Positions 1 to 12,182 of a stretch of 64,000 nt of DNA are shown here, in pieces. The first letter of the stretch is position 1. Every line of letters begins with the position of its first letter. The DNA lies in contig JACSYO010000150.1 in assembly GCA_016806645.1 (NCBI GenBank), positions 509,501-573,500 of the forward strand, read 5' to 3'. The stretch comes from Ophiodon elongatus (Eukaryota; Chordata; Actinopteri; Perciformes; Hexagrammidae). The notes below the pieces were generated by a model. It was not told the origin of the DNA and did no database searches. It saw only the letters and a list, made by a program, of their open reading frames with translations. The position numbers and the translations under genes are program-made.

Positions 1-1317
1 TTAAAACAATATCAGCTCTTGTAGAAAGACAACGTTTTACCCCATCTTGGTTTTCGTCTGGTTGATCTAATCTGACTCGCAGTGCATCGGGCTCAAACAT
101 CTACTGTTATTACACTTCCTTGTTTTAAGAAAATATGCAATTAAGATCATATCTGGGAATTTGCATAGACCAACACATTAGTAGCTACTTTGTACTTGAT
201 GTTCATTTTCACATTGTACACTCACTAAGCAATATACTGTTGTCAGTGATATAATCAGTTATTCAAATCGCTACTAAGCAACTTACACAATGTGAACAAA
301 GCCTAAGCTTCAGTAAAGAACCTCCCCACATTTTTCTTCCTTGACTTAGTTTGCAAAGCTTATTTCCAACGCCGATGTTAATCCTTCGTTCCCGACCCGA
401 TCGGTCATCAGTCCATCTCAGATTGCTCACAGCATTTGCATGTGTACAGGTGTGTGTGGGCATTATGAGTAATATGACTAAGTAGGCGCTACTATGTAAA
501 AGAGTGGAGGCTATTGGTTTACATCATCCTACAGTGGAAACCAGAGCTTGATCTTAACGAAATTCCTCTTAAAATCGGCTTCGAAGAAGAATTTGAGCAT
601 TTTAGGGTTTAGCTCACAATCCCACATTGCTGTGTTATTTGTTCTTTGGACCAGCTTTATTTACATTTGTAACAATATTACAGAATAAAACCCTCAGGTT
701 CTATGTAGTACTGTTGACTCTTCCGAGTAGCGGTTCATCGTGTTTCCTGTCTGCTCAGTAGACTGACTCACTGAATGTAGACTGTGGGTATAAGCCCGCC
801 ATTGGTAGTTCTTCTCCATTCTCCATCACCATGAGACTTCGGTTGGCATCAGCTCTTTTGTGACACTTAAATGACGGTTACACTTACTTTTCCTCTACCT
901 TTCTGCTAGGGTATCGCTTCACTGCACCTCATCCGTTACCTGAAGAGACTTGTGTCTCTACCCTATATTAATTTTTTCCATCTGGTCCAGCGATTCATTC
1001 AATCCGTTAGCAACTTGGCAGCCACTTGTGTGCGTCTTCATGCAGCTCACCTCTTTCTCTCAGTGAAAATATTTATCTCTCTGGAAAGGTGTGATTTAAA
1101 AAAAAAAAATAATAAAAACAATTACTGGAGAATCTGGTACATGGACCTAAACCAACTAGCACCATTTTAGAACAAACAAATCAAATATTTAGTCTAATAT
1201 AATACTAAAAAGCAAATTTAACATTTACCTTACTGTTGTTTTCCCAAACTATTAATTGTACAATATTGACCCACGGGTATGAATATGATGAAAATACTAA
1301 TAGCTGTATGTCAAAGC

Positions 1318-1353
1318 TGTACATTTACTGTACTGTTGTACAGTAAATGTACA
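1318..1353. repeat. Perfect 16-bp inverted repeat
   Basis: TGTACATTTACTGTAC at 1318-1333, loop TGTT, then its exact reverse complement at 1338-1353. One mismatch further out, pairing resumes for two bases. Confidence 0.95.
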
Positions 1354-1635
1354 ACTGAGACGTTTCGATGATCTATCGATTAGTCAATTTTGATCATTGA
1401 TCTAATGTTACTGTAAACCAAAATGGCAAAAAACTACTGGATCATCAATGGTTTTCTTAGTCTTCCATAAATATATTAATATCTTTAGATTTTTTACTGT
1501 TGGTTGGACAAACTGGGAAACCATTAGGGGCATTTCTTCTTTTCATACATTTTGTAGACCAATCGATTAATTGATTAATCAAGAAATTAGACCGCAGATT
1601 AATTGACATTGGAAATAATCATTTGCAACCCCAGT
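1350..1635 (-). mobile_element. Degraded hAT-like miniature repeat
   Basis: Several ATTAATCGATTAAT-like phrases (CGATTAGTCAA near 1377, CAATCGATTAATTGATTAAT near 1560) and the end TCATTTGCAACCCC near 1619 resemble a very common fish hAT MITE whose ends read GGGTTGCAACTAACGATTA (from memory). Orientation and limits are approximate; heavily mutated. Confidence 0.55.
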
Positions 1636-4600
1636 AGAAAAAGCTGAATTAACTCCACAGTATAAATGTTGTCTAATTAATTTTACATAAAGAACATAAT
1701 TTGCCAATGCTTTTTGGGAATTGAGAGAATATTAGTGATACTGTGATCCACATTATCTCACCCCTACTGCAACCTGTAAAGAATTTGACAGTAAAGTCTG
1801 TTATTTTGTTCTCTGACGAAGATACTTTATCGGCCCTGGAATTCCTTCTTAAAATCCCTGAACCCCTGGGGAGAAGCACAATGGCAGGATTTCTGTGCTT
1901 TGGGTAAGAACAGCCTGGCTCCATCCTTCCTTTTCCTAATGGGGAGCTCAGTGCTAACTTGGACTGACAAAACACTCATGTTCCCAGGGGTGACAGTGGG
2001 GCTTAGCCTTGGGAAACTGTCAAGGAACATGGATTCCTTTACCTTACATTCAAGAATTTGAGTCCATAGTGTGGGATCATATTTAATTTAAGTCATTAAA
2101 GCTTTTTCTGACATGCTCACTTATCTTGTAGTTTCCTCCAGAGACGGCATCAATCCAACAGAATCCAGTCTCACACGTTTAGTTGGCGAACTCATCTTTG
2201 TATGGTATTGGTTCTGTATTCCAAATACAGTACATACATGTAAGTATACAGTTAACACATTTGGACTTGGTTCACCTGCGCAATTAAAATGAAACTGTCT
2301 AAAATGCATTAATGCCAATCCTGTCTGAAAAGCAGTTTGATTAATTTGATTTGAACATTTATAGTGCAATTTGGCTTTTAAAGAATGTCGTTAAAACCTT
2401 GAAAGTGTCTTTGTAAGTTGAGAAAGTTTGTTGAAAACAAAATCAATTTGAATCCCATTTGTCTGTGGATTGTCAAGAATATTTAGTCATTTATTTTGTA
2501 TTCATTTCTGCACAGTGAACCACAGATGACTTCCCACTGCGGTTGTATTTTGGGAATGCCAGTAGGCTGTTATGTTGGCGGTGTAATGGAAACCAATTTG
2601 TAATAGAATCGGTGTTGATTTGTGTCTCAAGTAGATGTTTCAGCACGATTACGCCACTTGCCAAAGGGTGCCCAACACTTGTGAGAGCAGAAGCCATTGT
2701 AAACAGGCCGATTAACCCGCGTTGTGCTCCGGTGTTGACACAGTATGTCAGTGGAGCTCCTGATTAGCTTGGCCTGGCTGAGGGCAGAGCTTTGTAACGA
2801 GAAGACAGGAGGGCATGTCAGAACGTGTATACAACGAAGAACAGAATCTTATCACATTGAAAGTTTAGAAGGGTTTTTGTGTCTTTTGGCCAGCATACAG
2901 GCCTCCCCCTCTTGTAATGACAGCATGAAGATGAATCTACTTCTTATCATCCTTCTAGTATTTACTCAAATTCAACGTCTGTTGCCTGGATACTGTGCTC
3001 ATGGTGCACTTCACAAGCACACTGTGCCAAATCTTCTATCGCTCAGTCAAGAAGAAAATAACACTTGGGTTACACTTCACTAATTTCAATGAGCTTGAAG
3101 CTAAAACCCTGTTTCCATGGGATTATTATTAGCTGGGGACATCCAGTGATTTAAAATAATTGCAGCAATTGTCAGTGATGCTAATCCGGTACCTGCAGTA
3201 ATTGGGTGAAGACAGGTCTCGTGATAATACTCGTGATGATACTATTCCCATCGAACTCCCAGTAACACAAGTTGTACCTTGACCTTGGTGGGATTACTGT
3301 AGTCCGCAATGAAGCAGGAAAGGGGAATCGGCTGAATGATAGTTATGAGTTTTGGTTGAACTCTATAATTAAGAAAGTTACACTTTTTTTAGTGTTGACC
3401 CGAAGTGTACACTCTGTTATTAACGATTTTAGCATTTCTTTTTCCCACCATGTCAATGTGTTGCAATTCTGAGGCTGCATGAAAATCCACTAAAAACATG
3501 ACCATCGGTGGATATTGTCGACGAGTTTATCAGGTAAACTCTAAATGAGCCTATGTGTGAAATAAAAGCGTCTTTTTAAATCTGACTGATCCAACACTGG
3601 CGTCAAGATGTCCATCCAGACCGGTCAAGACCGGGGCGTCTGCCTGTCTGACTGTAGCTCCCAGTTAGGCTGCTGGCTGGATGCTGCCCTCGGCCTCCTG
3701 GAAACTGTAGCAGGCAGGATATTGGAGACCAATGGAGGCCCCTGGAAAAGCCCCGCTGCTTAGGAAGCTTAGCTCAGAGAGCTGGTGTCAACACGGGGGC
3801 TCTTTGTTTCTGATCTTACAGAGCTGTAGGGGGTTGTCACTAAAATCCTGGTAGGTATGGGATATATGGTATGGAAAGGTATTTATGTGGGCTACTTGGG
3901 TTGGTTATCGTGTAAAATCGGAAACCACCACGGTCTGGATGTTTTTGATCTGCGTAGAGGACCCCTGAGGCCTCAGTTGTTGGAAGGGCTATCTTGTAAC
4001 CTTAAGGCATCATGATCCATGCATGACAGTGTTTGATCAACTGAAGCTTTACTTGTTCACCCAGTGTTTTCAATGTGCCTTTTACATTTCATGGAGGAGA
4101 AAAATCCCCTTGTTTTCTTTTATTTCTTCTTAAACTTTCCGCAGTACTGTTTCGTGTGTTCATTCTCACTTTCACTAAAGTGAAATTGTGTATGAGATGA
4201 GCGGAGTTGGTCGAGTGGGGATTTGTAACTGCACTCCCAGAGTAATCGCTAACATTGTGATGGCATTTGTGCCACTGAGGGAAGTTTAGTAGACCCTGAA
4301 GTGAGCATTAAGTAGAAGGATTTGAAGGTCCACACACAACTCTTCAAGCCAGAGTGGGGCGACACAATCAAAGCCCTGTGTGTCCCAGTCCCACCCAACT
4401 GGGCTCCCTGGTCCTCTGAAGGGACATTGTTGCTGAGCTGCCGCTTTCCTTCCACCGCAGTCCTTCCTCAGCAGCTCTTTGCCTGGTGGCGGATCTGCAC
4501 TGCATAGAGAGCAGAGGTTTATCAAAACTTCAGAGGCCCAAACTGTGATGCAGACACCTCCTTAATCTAGAACACTGACTGGCCTTTTAATACACACGAA

Positions 4601-7600
4601 AAAAACACATGGACAGCTCATTTTGCATCACACATAAACGACATAAGACATAAAAGATTTGGCCTTTAAGACAAATTTCATTTAATTTTCAAAAGCTTAA
4701 CTGTCAGCTGTAAATGTCATGCCTACTTGGATCTAATATTGTGTTGGCTTACAAAGGAAAGTTAGTGACATGAACTGTCTCAACGGTCAGTCCTACTCAT
4801 ACACACAATCGCATGCCAAGATGGTAAATGACTTGGCAGACAAGTCACAACTGTCAGCATCACCTTGCAGCTAAAAAAAACCTGCACCTCAGCCCACACC
4901 TTATTTCACATGTGACCCTTGTCAGACTTTCCTCCGTCCATTTTAAGCACAGCTCCCTTTCACTCTCCTTTATCCCCGAAAACTGCCAAGCCATCGCCAT
5001 GCCAAAATACTTCTTCCTCTCCCCTCATGTGGGCTGAAGGCCCCGCCAAGCCTGGAAGAGAATTGGGGGAGAAAAACGTAGGCGGGAATGGGGGTGGAAG
5101 TGACTAGCGCCAATGGGGGCCAGGAGTGGGGTTAATCCACAACCCAAACATTGTTCCATCATCTAATCAGGGTGGAAATGGGACGGACTGGCTGGAATAC
5201 TAACATTTAGCTTAGGGCTAGGCCATTTTAGTCGGAGGAAATGTGGCTTGTTTAATCAGAGGGGCTTATCGAGGGTCGGGAGCGGGAGGCATGAAGATGG
5301 GAACCGAGCTTTGGAATTCAGACTGTTAAAGCTCTTAAGAAAACAAGTTTGGAAGCAAGCAGTCTCCTCTGCCTGAATGCCAGGTGTATGGTTTGAATGC
5401 AAAGAGCACACTGTTACAAATGTCACATGGTCATAGTCTGGTGCGTGTTTGCAAACTTGGAAACTACATTTAATTTTTAACTTTTTAGAGCTGTTCTGCA
5501 CAACTTTGGTGCTTCTGGCAGCTGGTCTGATTCACAGCTGAATATACAACAGCCCTGGGCGAGCCCGAGTAGAAATGGCACCACTGAAAGGCTGCAGTGT
5601 GGGAGTGTGTGGCACACTTGCTAAGCTGTTTTAGCCTCATTGAGTAACAATCACTGCCACAATATGATAGACACAGTTGTAAAGAAAATGTATTCTGCTG
5701 TGGGTTAAGTTTGAACTGATTGGAATGATTTTGGCAGCGTCTTATGATTTTATAAACAATTTTGAGTCCTCCAGCAGGGTTTGTCTCACTTTTTAAAAGA
5801 AGCAACACATCATGATCAAGAACCACTTCTGCAGTATGATAGTCTTATTGGCAATAGAAGAAACCGGTCTGTGAACACATGGGCCGGACCCGAGTAGCCC
5901 AGAGGCTGATCTGAATCAGAGCTGTTACTCACCGCAGAAGGGTGGCAGTGTTTTACATTATTATTCTCACTTTCATTGAAAAACATATTGGAATGATTAT
6001 GGTGATATTTGTCCGTGGATCTGTATCAAACAAAGGCCAGGACTCTGCAGTATAGCAATATTTAATATAAAATGGTATTTTGACACATTTTACAAATAAT
6101 GCGCCGCCTGCAATGTGAAAATTGCAGTAGGCCTTATTGTGATTTCGATAAAACGTTGATTAATTATTCAGCCCAAAAACCTTGTCAACGTAGTGATATA
6201 TTGATCACTTCCTTGTTTTCTGAGACGATTATTCCCTCTTGTCCTTGGTGTTACATAATATATTGTCATACATCGATGAAGCTGTAAAGTCTCCAGCTAC
6301 AGGGAGGTCCACATTGAAATCCCAGCTCTTGCTTTAGTGTTGAATACTGTATCTGTATTTTCTTTAAAGTAAGGATGTCCAACAGGAGACTGTGCAGACA
6401 ACAAACGTGAGACGGCCATGCTTCATTCTTTAGACATTTGAAAGTCGACCTTGTTTAGTTCCGAGCTTCCTCAAACAATTAGTTTGTGAACATTGGCATG
6501 AGGCCATTCAACTTTTCATCTTTCATGTGAAAGGAAGCAGAGAACAAGACCCAAACCTAGAGAGCTAACAAGGGTCAAAGGTGGTTCTGAAAGGCCAAGG
6601 AGAACCACTGAAACATAACCGAGAACAAACATGTTATCCTCACTAAACTATGCTGGCAATTACATTGTAACTGAGTGCAGAATAAAAGTTTGCTTTATGG
6701 CCATAGTAATTGGTTAAAGTCCCACTTACTGTACCTTTTTTTTAAGAATGTAGTTGGCTGATAATACAGCAAACAGTTGGATGCTTGACTTGTATCTTTC
6801 CATGGAGCATGACCGTGGGCAAAAACAATATTCAGCAAAGTAAACTCTGCTGAAGAACAGGAATTTTTTTGCCTGCAATTCTCGCATGGTTCCCTATTGA
6901 CATCATGTGTTTAACTGTCCTTGACATCCACTGACACTATGCATTTAAAGTCTGATTGATGCTGGAAAGGGAAAGAATGCACCTTCATGAGGACCTTTTT
7001 TTAAAGGTGATTCACAACATACTTGGATGACATGTTTCACCAGCAAATTAGCAGTAGCTTGTTCATTAGGGTCCACTCCCTTACTGAGTGAGACGTAAAG
7101 AGACAAAGGGAGCAGAGTTGTAATTTGCCCTTTTGAGCGCGTGTCTCGTCGAAGCAGTGTTAACATCGATGTGTCACGTGGCTCTCTTCTCTCTTGGGAA
7201 GCGTTTGATTCATTGCTCTGTTGGAGTGAGATGCAAAAACCTGAGCCCGTTAGGAAAACTTTCTCGCACTCCGAGTTCCTCACTTGTCTTTGGGAACTAC
7301 CGTCACAGAGGGTTTAGTTGAATACGACAGGTACCGCGTGCGTGTGTGTTACTTTGTGAATGCTCTGCACGTTTTCTTGGAATCGGGTGACACAACTGTT
7401 GCGGAATTTCATCTTGATCAGTGGTCTGACAGCATCAGTGTCAACTTCTCAACACCAGAGAACTTGGGTTGTATCCAGCAACGAGGACTACCGGCACCAC
7501 AGACGCAGTCGGCACTCATGATGGGGCCGAACAGTTCATTGAACATGTATCAAAATCCCGATTTTGGCTCCACACAATTAAGTGAACATGATGGCCACTT

Positions 7601-7867
7601 ACAACGCGAGGTCCGCTCATAGAAAACTCTGCTGCATTTCAAATCAAGTGCTTCCTAAACTAACAGCCAGCCTCCAGGGGGCGACCGAGATGTCTTGGCT
7701 GCCGCTGTGTTCGCACCGCACCGTGCAGCGACATCCTCTGAAAAAGTTTGCAAAAAAAACTGCAGTCCAGAGTAGAAGAGTATTATACTTTATATTACTC
7801 GTTTTGTCAGGGAGCAGACAGTCGAAATGAAATGCACTGAATTCAGCTGAAGAACAACCTCGTTTAA

Positions 7868-8095
7868 AGTCTTATTTTGATGCAACAATTTGTTGATTAG
7901 CAGGAATGCAGCACAACGTGAAGGTCGAAGCAGTGCTCTGTTGATTTGATTTTCGGTAAAAAAAAAATATTTTGCTTGTAGGAGATGCACTGTGAATGAG
8001 GACCAGTCTTACTCCGATTATGCAACGATTTGTTGATTCGTAGAAATGGAGAACAACATGGAATGGAAAGCTGTGCTCTGTTTGTTTAAATGTAG
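7868..8095 (+). repeat. Diverged tandem duplication, two copies with period about 140
   Basis: The unit at about 7868-7955 (TGCAACAATTTGTTGATT, then GCAGCACAACGTG and CAGTGCTCTG) recurs at 8005-8095 (TGCAACGATTTGTTGATT, then GGAGAACAACATG and CTGTGCTCTG). Estimated identity is around three quarters by eye. The origin is unknown. Confidence 0.7.
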
Positions 8096-11000
8096 AAGTG
8101 CAATATAACTGTTTTATCCCTAAATATGATTATCATTTTGGCCTCAAGACATGTACTGTATAGTTTTTCAACAAAACCTGAACATTACCACATTTTATCT
8201 TTCAGCTTGTATCTTTATGCTTGCCAGGCCTTGATGTTTTGGCTTTGACTGAGAGCTGTTCACTGAATAGAACAATCTTCATTTTCCTGCCCATATATAC
8301 TGTAAATTTGGAAAGTGGTTGGCTTATTTGTGTTTGAACCAAATGTTAGCTTGAAACTAAATCACTTTGTTAGGTTTAAGACTTTATGGCTCCATCGACA
8401 TATAGATAACATTTTTAGGAAGATAATTTAGTGCAATCCTGACAAGAACAACACTGTATTCTATAGATGTATGTAAACGGCACAAGACTGTAACTTTGAT
8501 ATTATATATTCACAATTACAAACACTGCTACAAAGCGGTGTGATATTAGGCTGCATGATGATGAGATGCATCTGTCACCTTTTTTAAATGAGTTCTGACA
8601 ATCAGCGCTTTGATATGTTCGTTTCAGAAGCAACATGAGACAGAAATGCTCAAAGGGATCACGTCAGCTGTACCCGGATACAGGTGAACTGCTGTATATC
8701 AAATAAGAATAATTCTACTACTTACTACTTTGTCAAAAGTTATAGACCAATCTTGGTGCTGGAGTTCACGGCGTTGTTAGTGTTACTTCAAAGTTTGTCC
8801 TTTTTTATGGGTAAAATATTTTGTCTGCGATCATTATTTTGTCCATCCTCTGCCCATAGTTTCAGCCTACAAACAGTCTATTCTTAAACCTGCTCTTTGT
8901 GTGTGCTAAAATAGGGACTTGAAGTTAGAGAATTTATAGACCAAACTTCCAGGTGGTCTCCAGATTTACAGTGTGAAGACAAACAGCAGACGGACATACA
9001 GTCACAGCTCATCAGGTGACAGACAGTGGGCTCGTCTCCAGAGACCAAGGTGTGACATTGAAAACAGCGCCACTCTGGGGAAATCTGTTCCTGCATGCTG
9101 GTGCAGCTGACGGATCAGCATTCCCCAGAGTGTTGTTATTTTACAGTTTCTAATTAAGCGTGTGACTACCTCTGAGTTTTTTTTATTTTTTTTTATTATT
9201 TCAAATGTTTGTGTCATTACAGTGAGTTTGCTAGGGAGTTCTTTAACGATTGGAGATGTATTTAAAGAAGTATTTTGCCTTATTGCTGTGGTTAACCATG
9301 GAGAACCTCCATGTTTGCTTCCAGGCAAACGTGCTCGACAATGAGCTTTAATCAAAATCTAAATATTATTTAATATAAATATATAGATATAAAGGGAAAT
9401 GTCAAAGGATAATTGCGTCATTTATAAATAAGTTTATTTTCTCATGTCTCGTATGTAGCCTTTAGGATGGTTTAGTTCTTAGTGAAACTGTCCTGTAATG
9501 TGACATGAGGGTCAAAAAGGCAGCACTGCATTCCTTTCATAACAATGAAATGCTGTATACACCACTCCCAGTCTAACATGTAAATATAATGTTGCTTTTG
9601 ATCATATGAGACCAGTGTGTATTGCTGAGTAGGAGCGCTACATGAGTAATCAGGGGTTGTGTAAGGTCTCCCACACCAGATGACTCTCACAGGATCCTCC
9701 ATGTGCCTGGGAACATTTGTGCTTTTCTGAAGCTAAAACTGAGAAAGCAACAGCAGAAAGTGTGTTTGTTTGTGTTTTTAGATACTTGAAAATAAGGAGC
9801 CCAGCTGTATCCCTTCTCACATATGTGTTAACATGAACATCAGTATACTGTAAGGAGTTGTAAAACTTGTTTACAGTGTCAACAATCTGTTAGCATTCTC
9901 GTGAAATGTTTCTACAAACAATGTTGGGTTTTATAGCCCCGAGGATTTTCGGTCTGAGTGGTCTGGCTGAGTGATTGTTCTCCAGACTTAACCGGCACAC
10001 TTAGTCATGTCTTTCTTTCCTTTTATTCTGCTCTCCATGACTACAAGTCAACTCGCCTGCAGTGTGTGGTTGGCACATGTGAACGGTAAACTTGCGTAAC
10101 GTTCGGCCCCACATATAATTTTTCTCACGTTGGCTTTCTTTTAGAAAATGATATGCTATTCTTGTCCTTTTTTCTTGTCTGGTCCTTTATCCTGACCGAG
10201 GTCATTATGCCCTGGTCTCTCAAGACGTCAGCCATTACAAGTTTTATTCCATGAAACATGGTCATCTATCACAGCAGACTGAGCTTAAAGAGTCTGCTTT
10301 CATCAGACCAGTCTGATAATATTCCCCTCAGAAGCCGTGGTCCGACTCTGGGATTGGACTGTCGCGCTCCAGTGCTGATTTCCACTGTATAATAGCGAGC
10401 TAATTATACTCTATTAACTGGCATTACCTGTGATGATCCCTGTTTCATAATACTCTCTTGTTCATTGTCTCTGGCCCGGGCAGCGGCTCCAGCTCGACTC
10501 AATTGATCTCAAAATTCAGCTGCTTCCTCGGAGCGGTCTGTCTCAACTCCCGCCAAAAAGGAAAAGTGGGGTGTTTGTAGTCAGCCTCCTGTAAACACAT
10601 GCTGACATCAAATGTCTACGCTGATGTGTTTGCAGGCGTGTGGGTGAGTGAACGCGTTTCGTGTGCGTGACCCAATGAGGGACCATGAATCATTGTGTTT
10701 GTGTCGGTTAATAAAATATCACTAGTCAGTTTTCTTATATTTGGCTCGAGACTGTGTGAATGTGCTCATCTCATCATCCTTCTGGCTCTTACTACACTAT
10801 ACTATATTCTACTGTCTGCTGGCGTCAGTGTCTCCAGATCACTCTGACACGGTAAACTGTTGGCTCTGCGACTGATTGTGATGATTTAGCGGTGATCTCC
10901 CATGCAGGATTTAGAAGCATGATCCAATATTAGCCCAAATCTTCATAGACCTCTGCCAACTCAGGGAAACCTCATGATGGATGCTAAAATCTGGCAACAA

Positions 11001-11449
11001 GGAAAAAGATACACAAGCTAATCTGTTTTCCAGGCCCACATTGGCCCCAGATGCCTTGAGCACCTCTGTCTATGCTCTGAAAGGGAGGGTTTCTAACAGC
11101 GTGTTGTATCTCACTTTTGTACAGCATGGATTATAACATATCCCTGATAACATGTGATGTCTTTATCCCATTTTGTAGCTCATCTTTAATGTAACATTCT
11201 GTGAGACACTTCATATTGTTCTTCCAGATGTTCAGTAGGTAAAGACCCCTGTTGTGGATTGTTTTTTTTTTTTTTTAGAAAGATAGAATTTTCTTTTCTG
11301 TATTTAGATGTTTATTATTCTGCTTGACTATTAATTTATTTAGATATCACCTTTATGCCTATTACTTTATTTAACTTCCTAATGTCTACATGCACAATTG
11401 TAAGAACTATGAAAATTAGTTTTAAATATACAAGTGAATTGTATATTAT

Positions 11450-11450
<1 letters not shown>

Positions 11451-11480
<30 letters not shown>

Positions 11481-11484
11481 AAAA
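11451..11484 (+). repeat. GAAA microsatellite
   Basis: Eight GAAA units in the first intron. It produces a Phe/Leu/Ser-rich antisense ORF that is not a gene. Confidence 0.95.
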
Positions 11485-12129
11485 TTTACATAAACATTAA
11501 AAAAAGCAACAAGTCCTAGCATTTGAGAATCTGGAACCAGGATTGTTAGGTGTTTTTTTTTTTTTTTTGCCTGGAAAAACAACCAACAAAGAATCAATCA
11601 AGAGCCAAATAATTTTCTGTAGATCGTCTTACAGATTAATCCGTTTCTTATTTTATATGGACGTGACTGAAAGGTCAAAGGTGTCCCTGCTCTTCATGCC
11701 AACCTGTTGTCTCAATACTCGCGCTATATTTACTTTTTTACGGAGAAAATGTACTTTATTTGCACTCAAACTTTTATTGCATTTATCCTCTTATTGTAAT
11801 TGTGTACTCCTGTGAAGTAGAATCATCCCCTCCAACTCCCTCCCCCCACTCAGGCCATCCACCAACATGCCAACACACAGAGCAGGCAGTGCATAGCCAC
11901 AATGGGGGATCCCTGCGGTGGTGGCAGCTTATAAAAAGGTCCGCAGGCAGATACCGCTCCTGACTTTTGGCTGAACTTGTTGAAGCTCCATGAGTTAAGG
12001 GGACCTCGAGCCAGAGGGCGCCCCGTCCCCCCCACATCCCCTCATATGAAAATTCAGATGTTACCAATTTCAATTCCATCAAATCCTTTTTCTCCTGAAG
12101 CCAAAGATGAGATTTTAATCTTTTTTATG

Positions 12130-12182
12130 ATGATAAGATAACTCCATTTTTCTCGGCCGAGAGCAGTTTCTTATCTTATCAT
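12130..12182. promoter_or_regulatory. Palindrome with paired GATA motifs
   Basis: ATGATAAGATAA at 12130-12141 and its exact reverse complement at 12171-12182 place two TGATAAG GATA-factor sites in opposite orientation. The spacer holds a perfect 12-base palindrome TCTCGGCCGAGA (12151-12162). This is a motif observation only; enhancer activity is inferred. Confidence 0.4.

Noticed and set aside
9002..9355. 117-codon minus-strand ORF in the first intron
   Set aside because: No recognisable family, no promoter or splice context; ordinary chance ORF.
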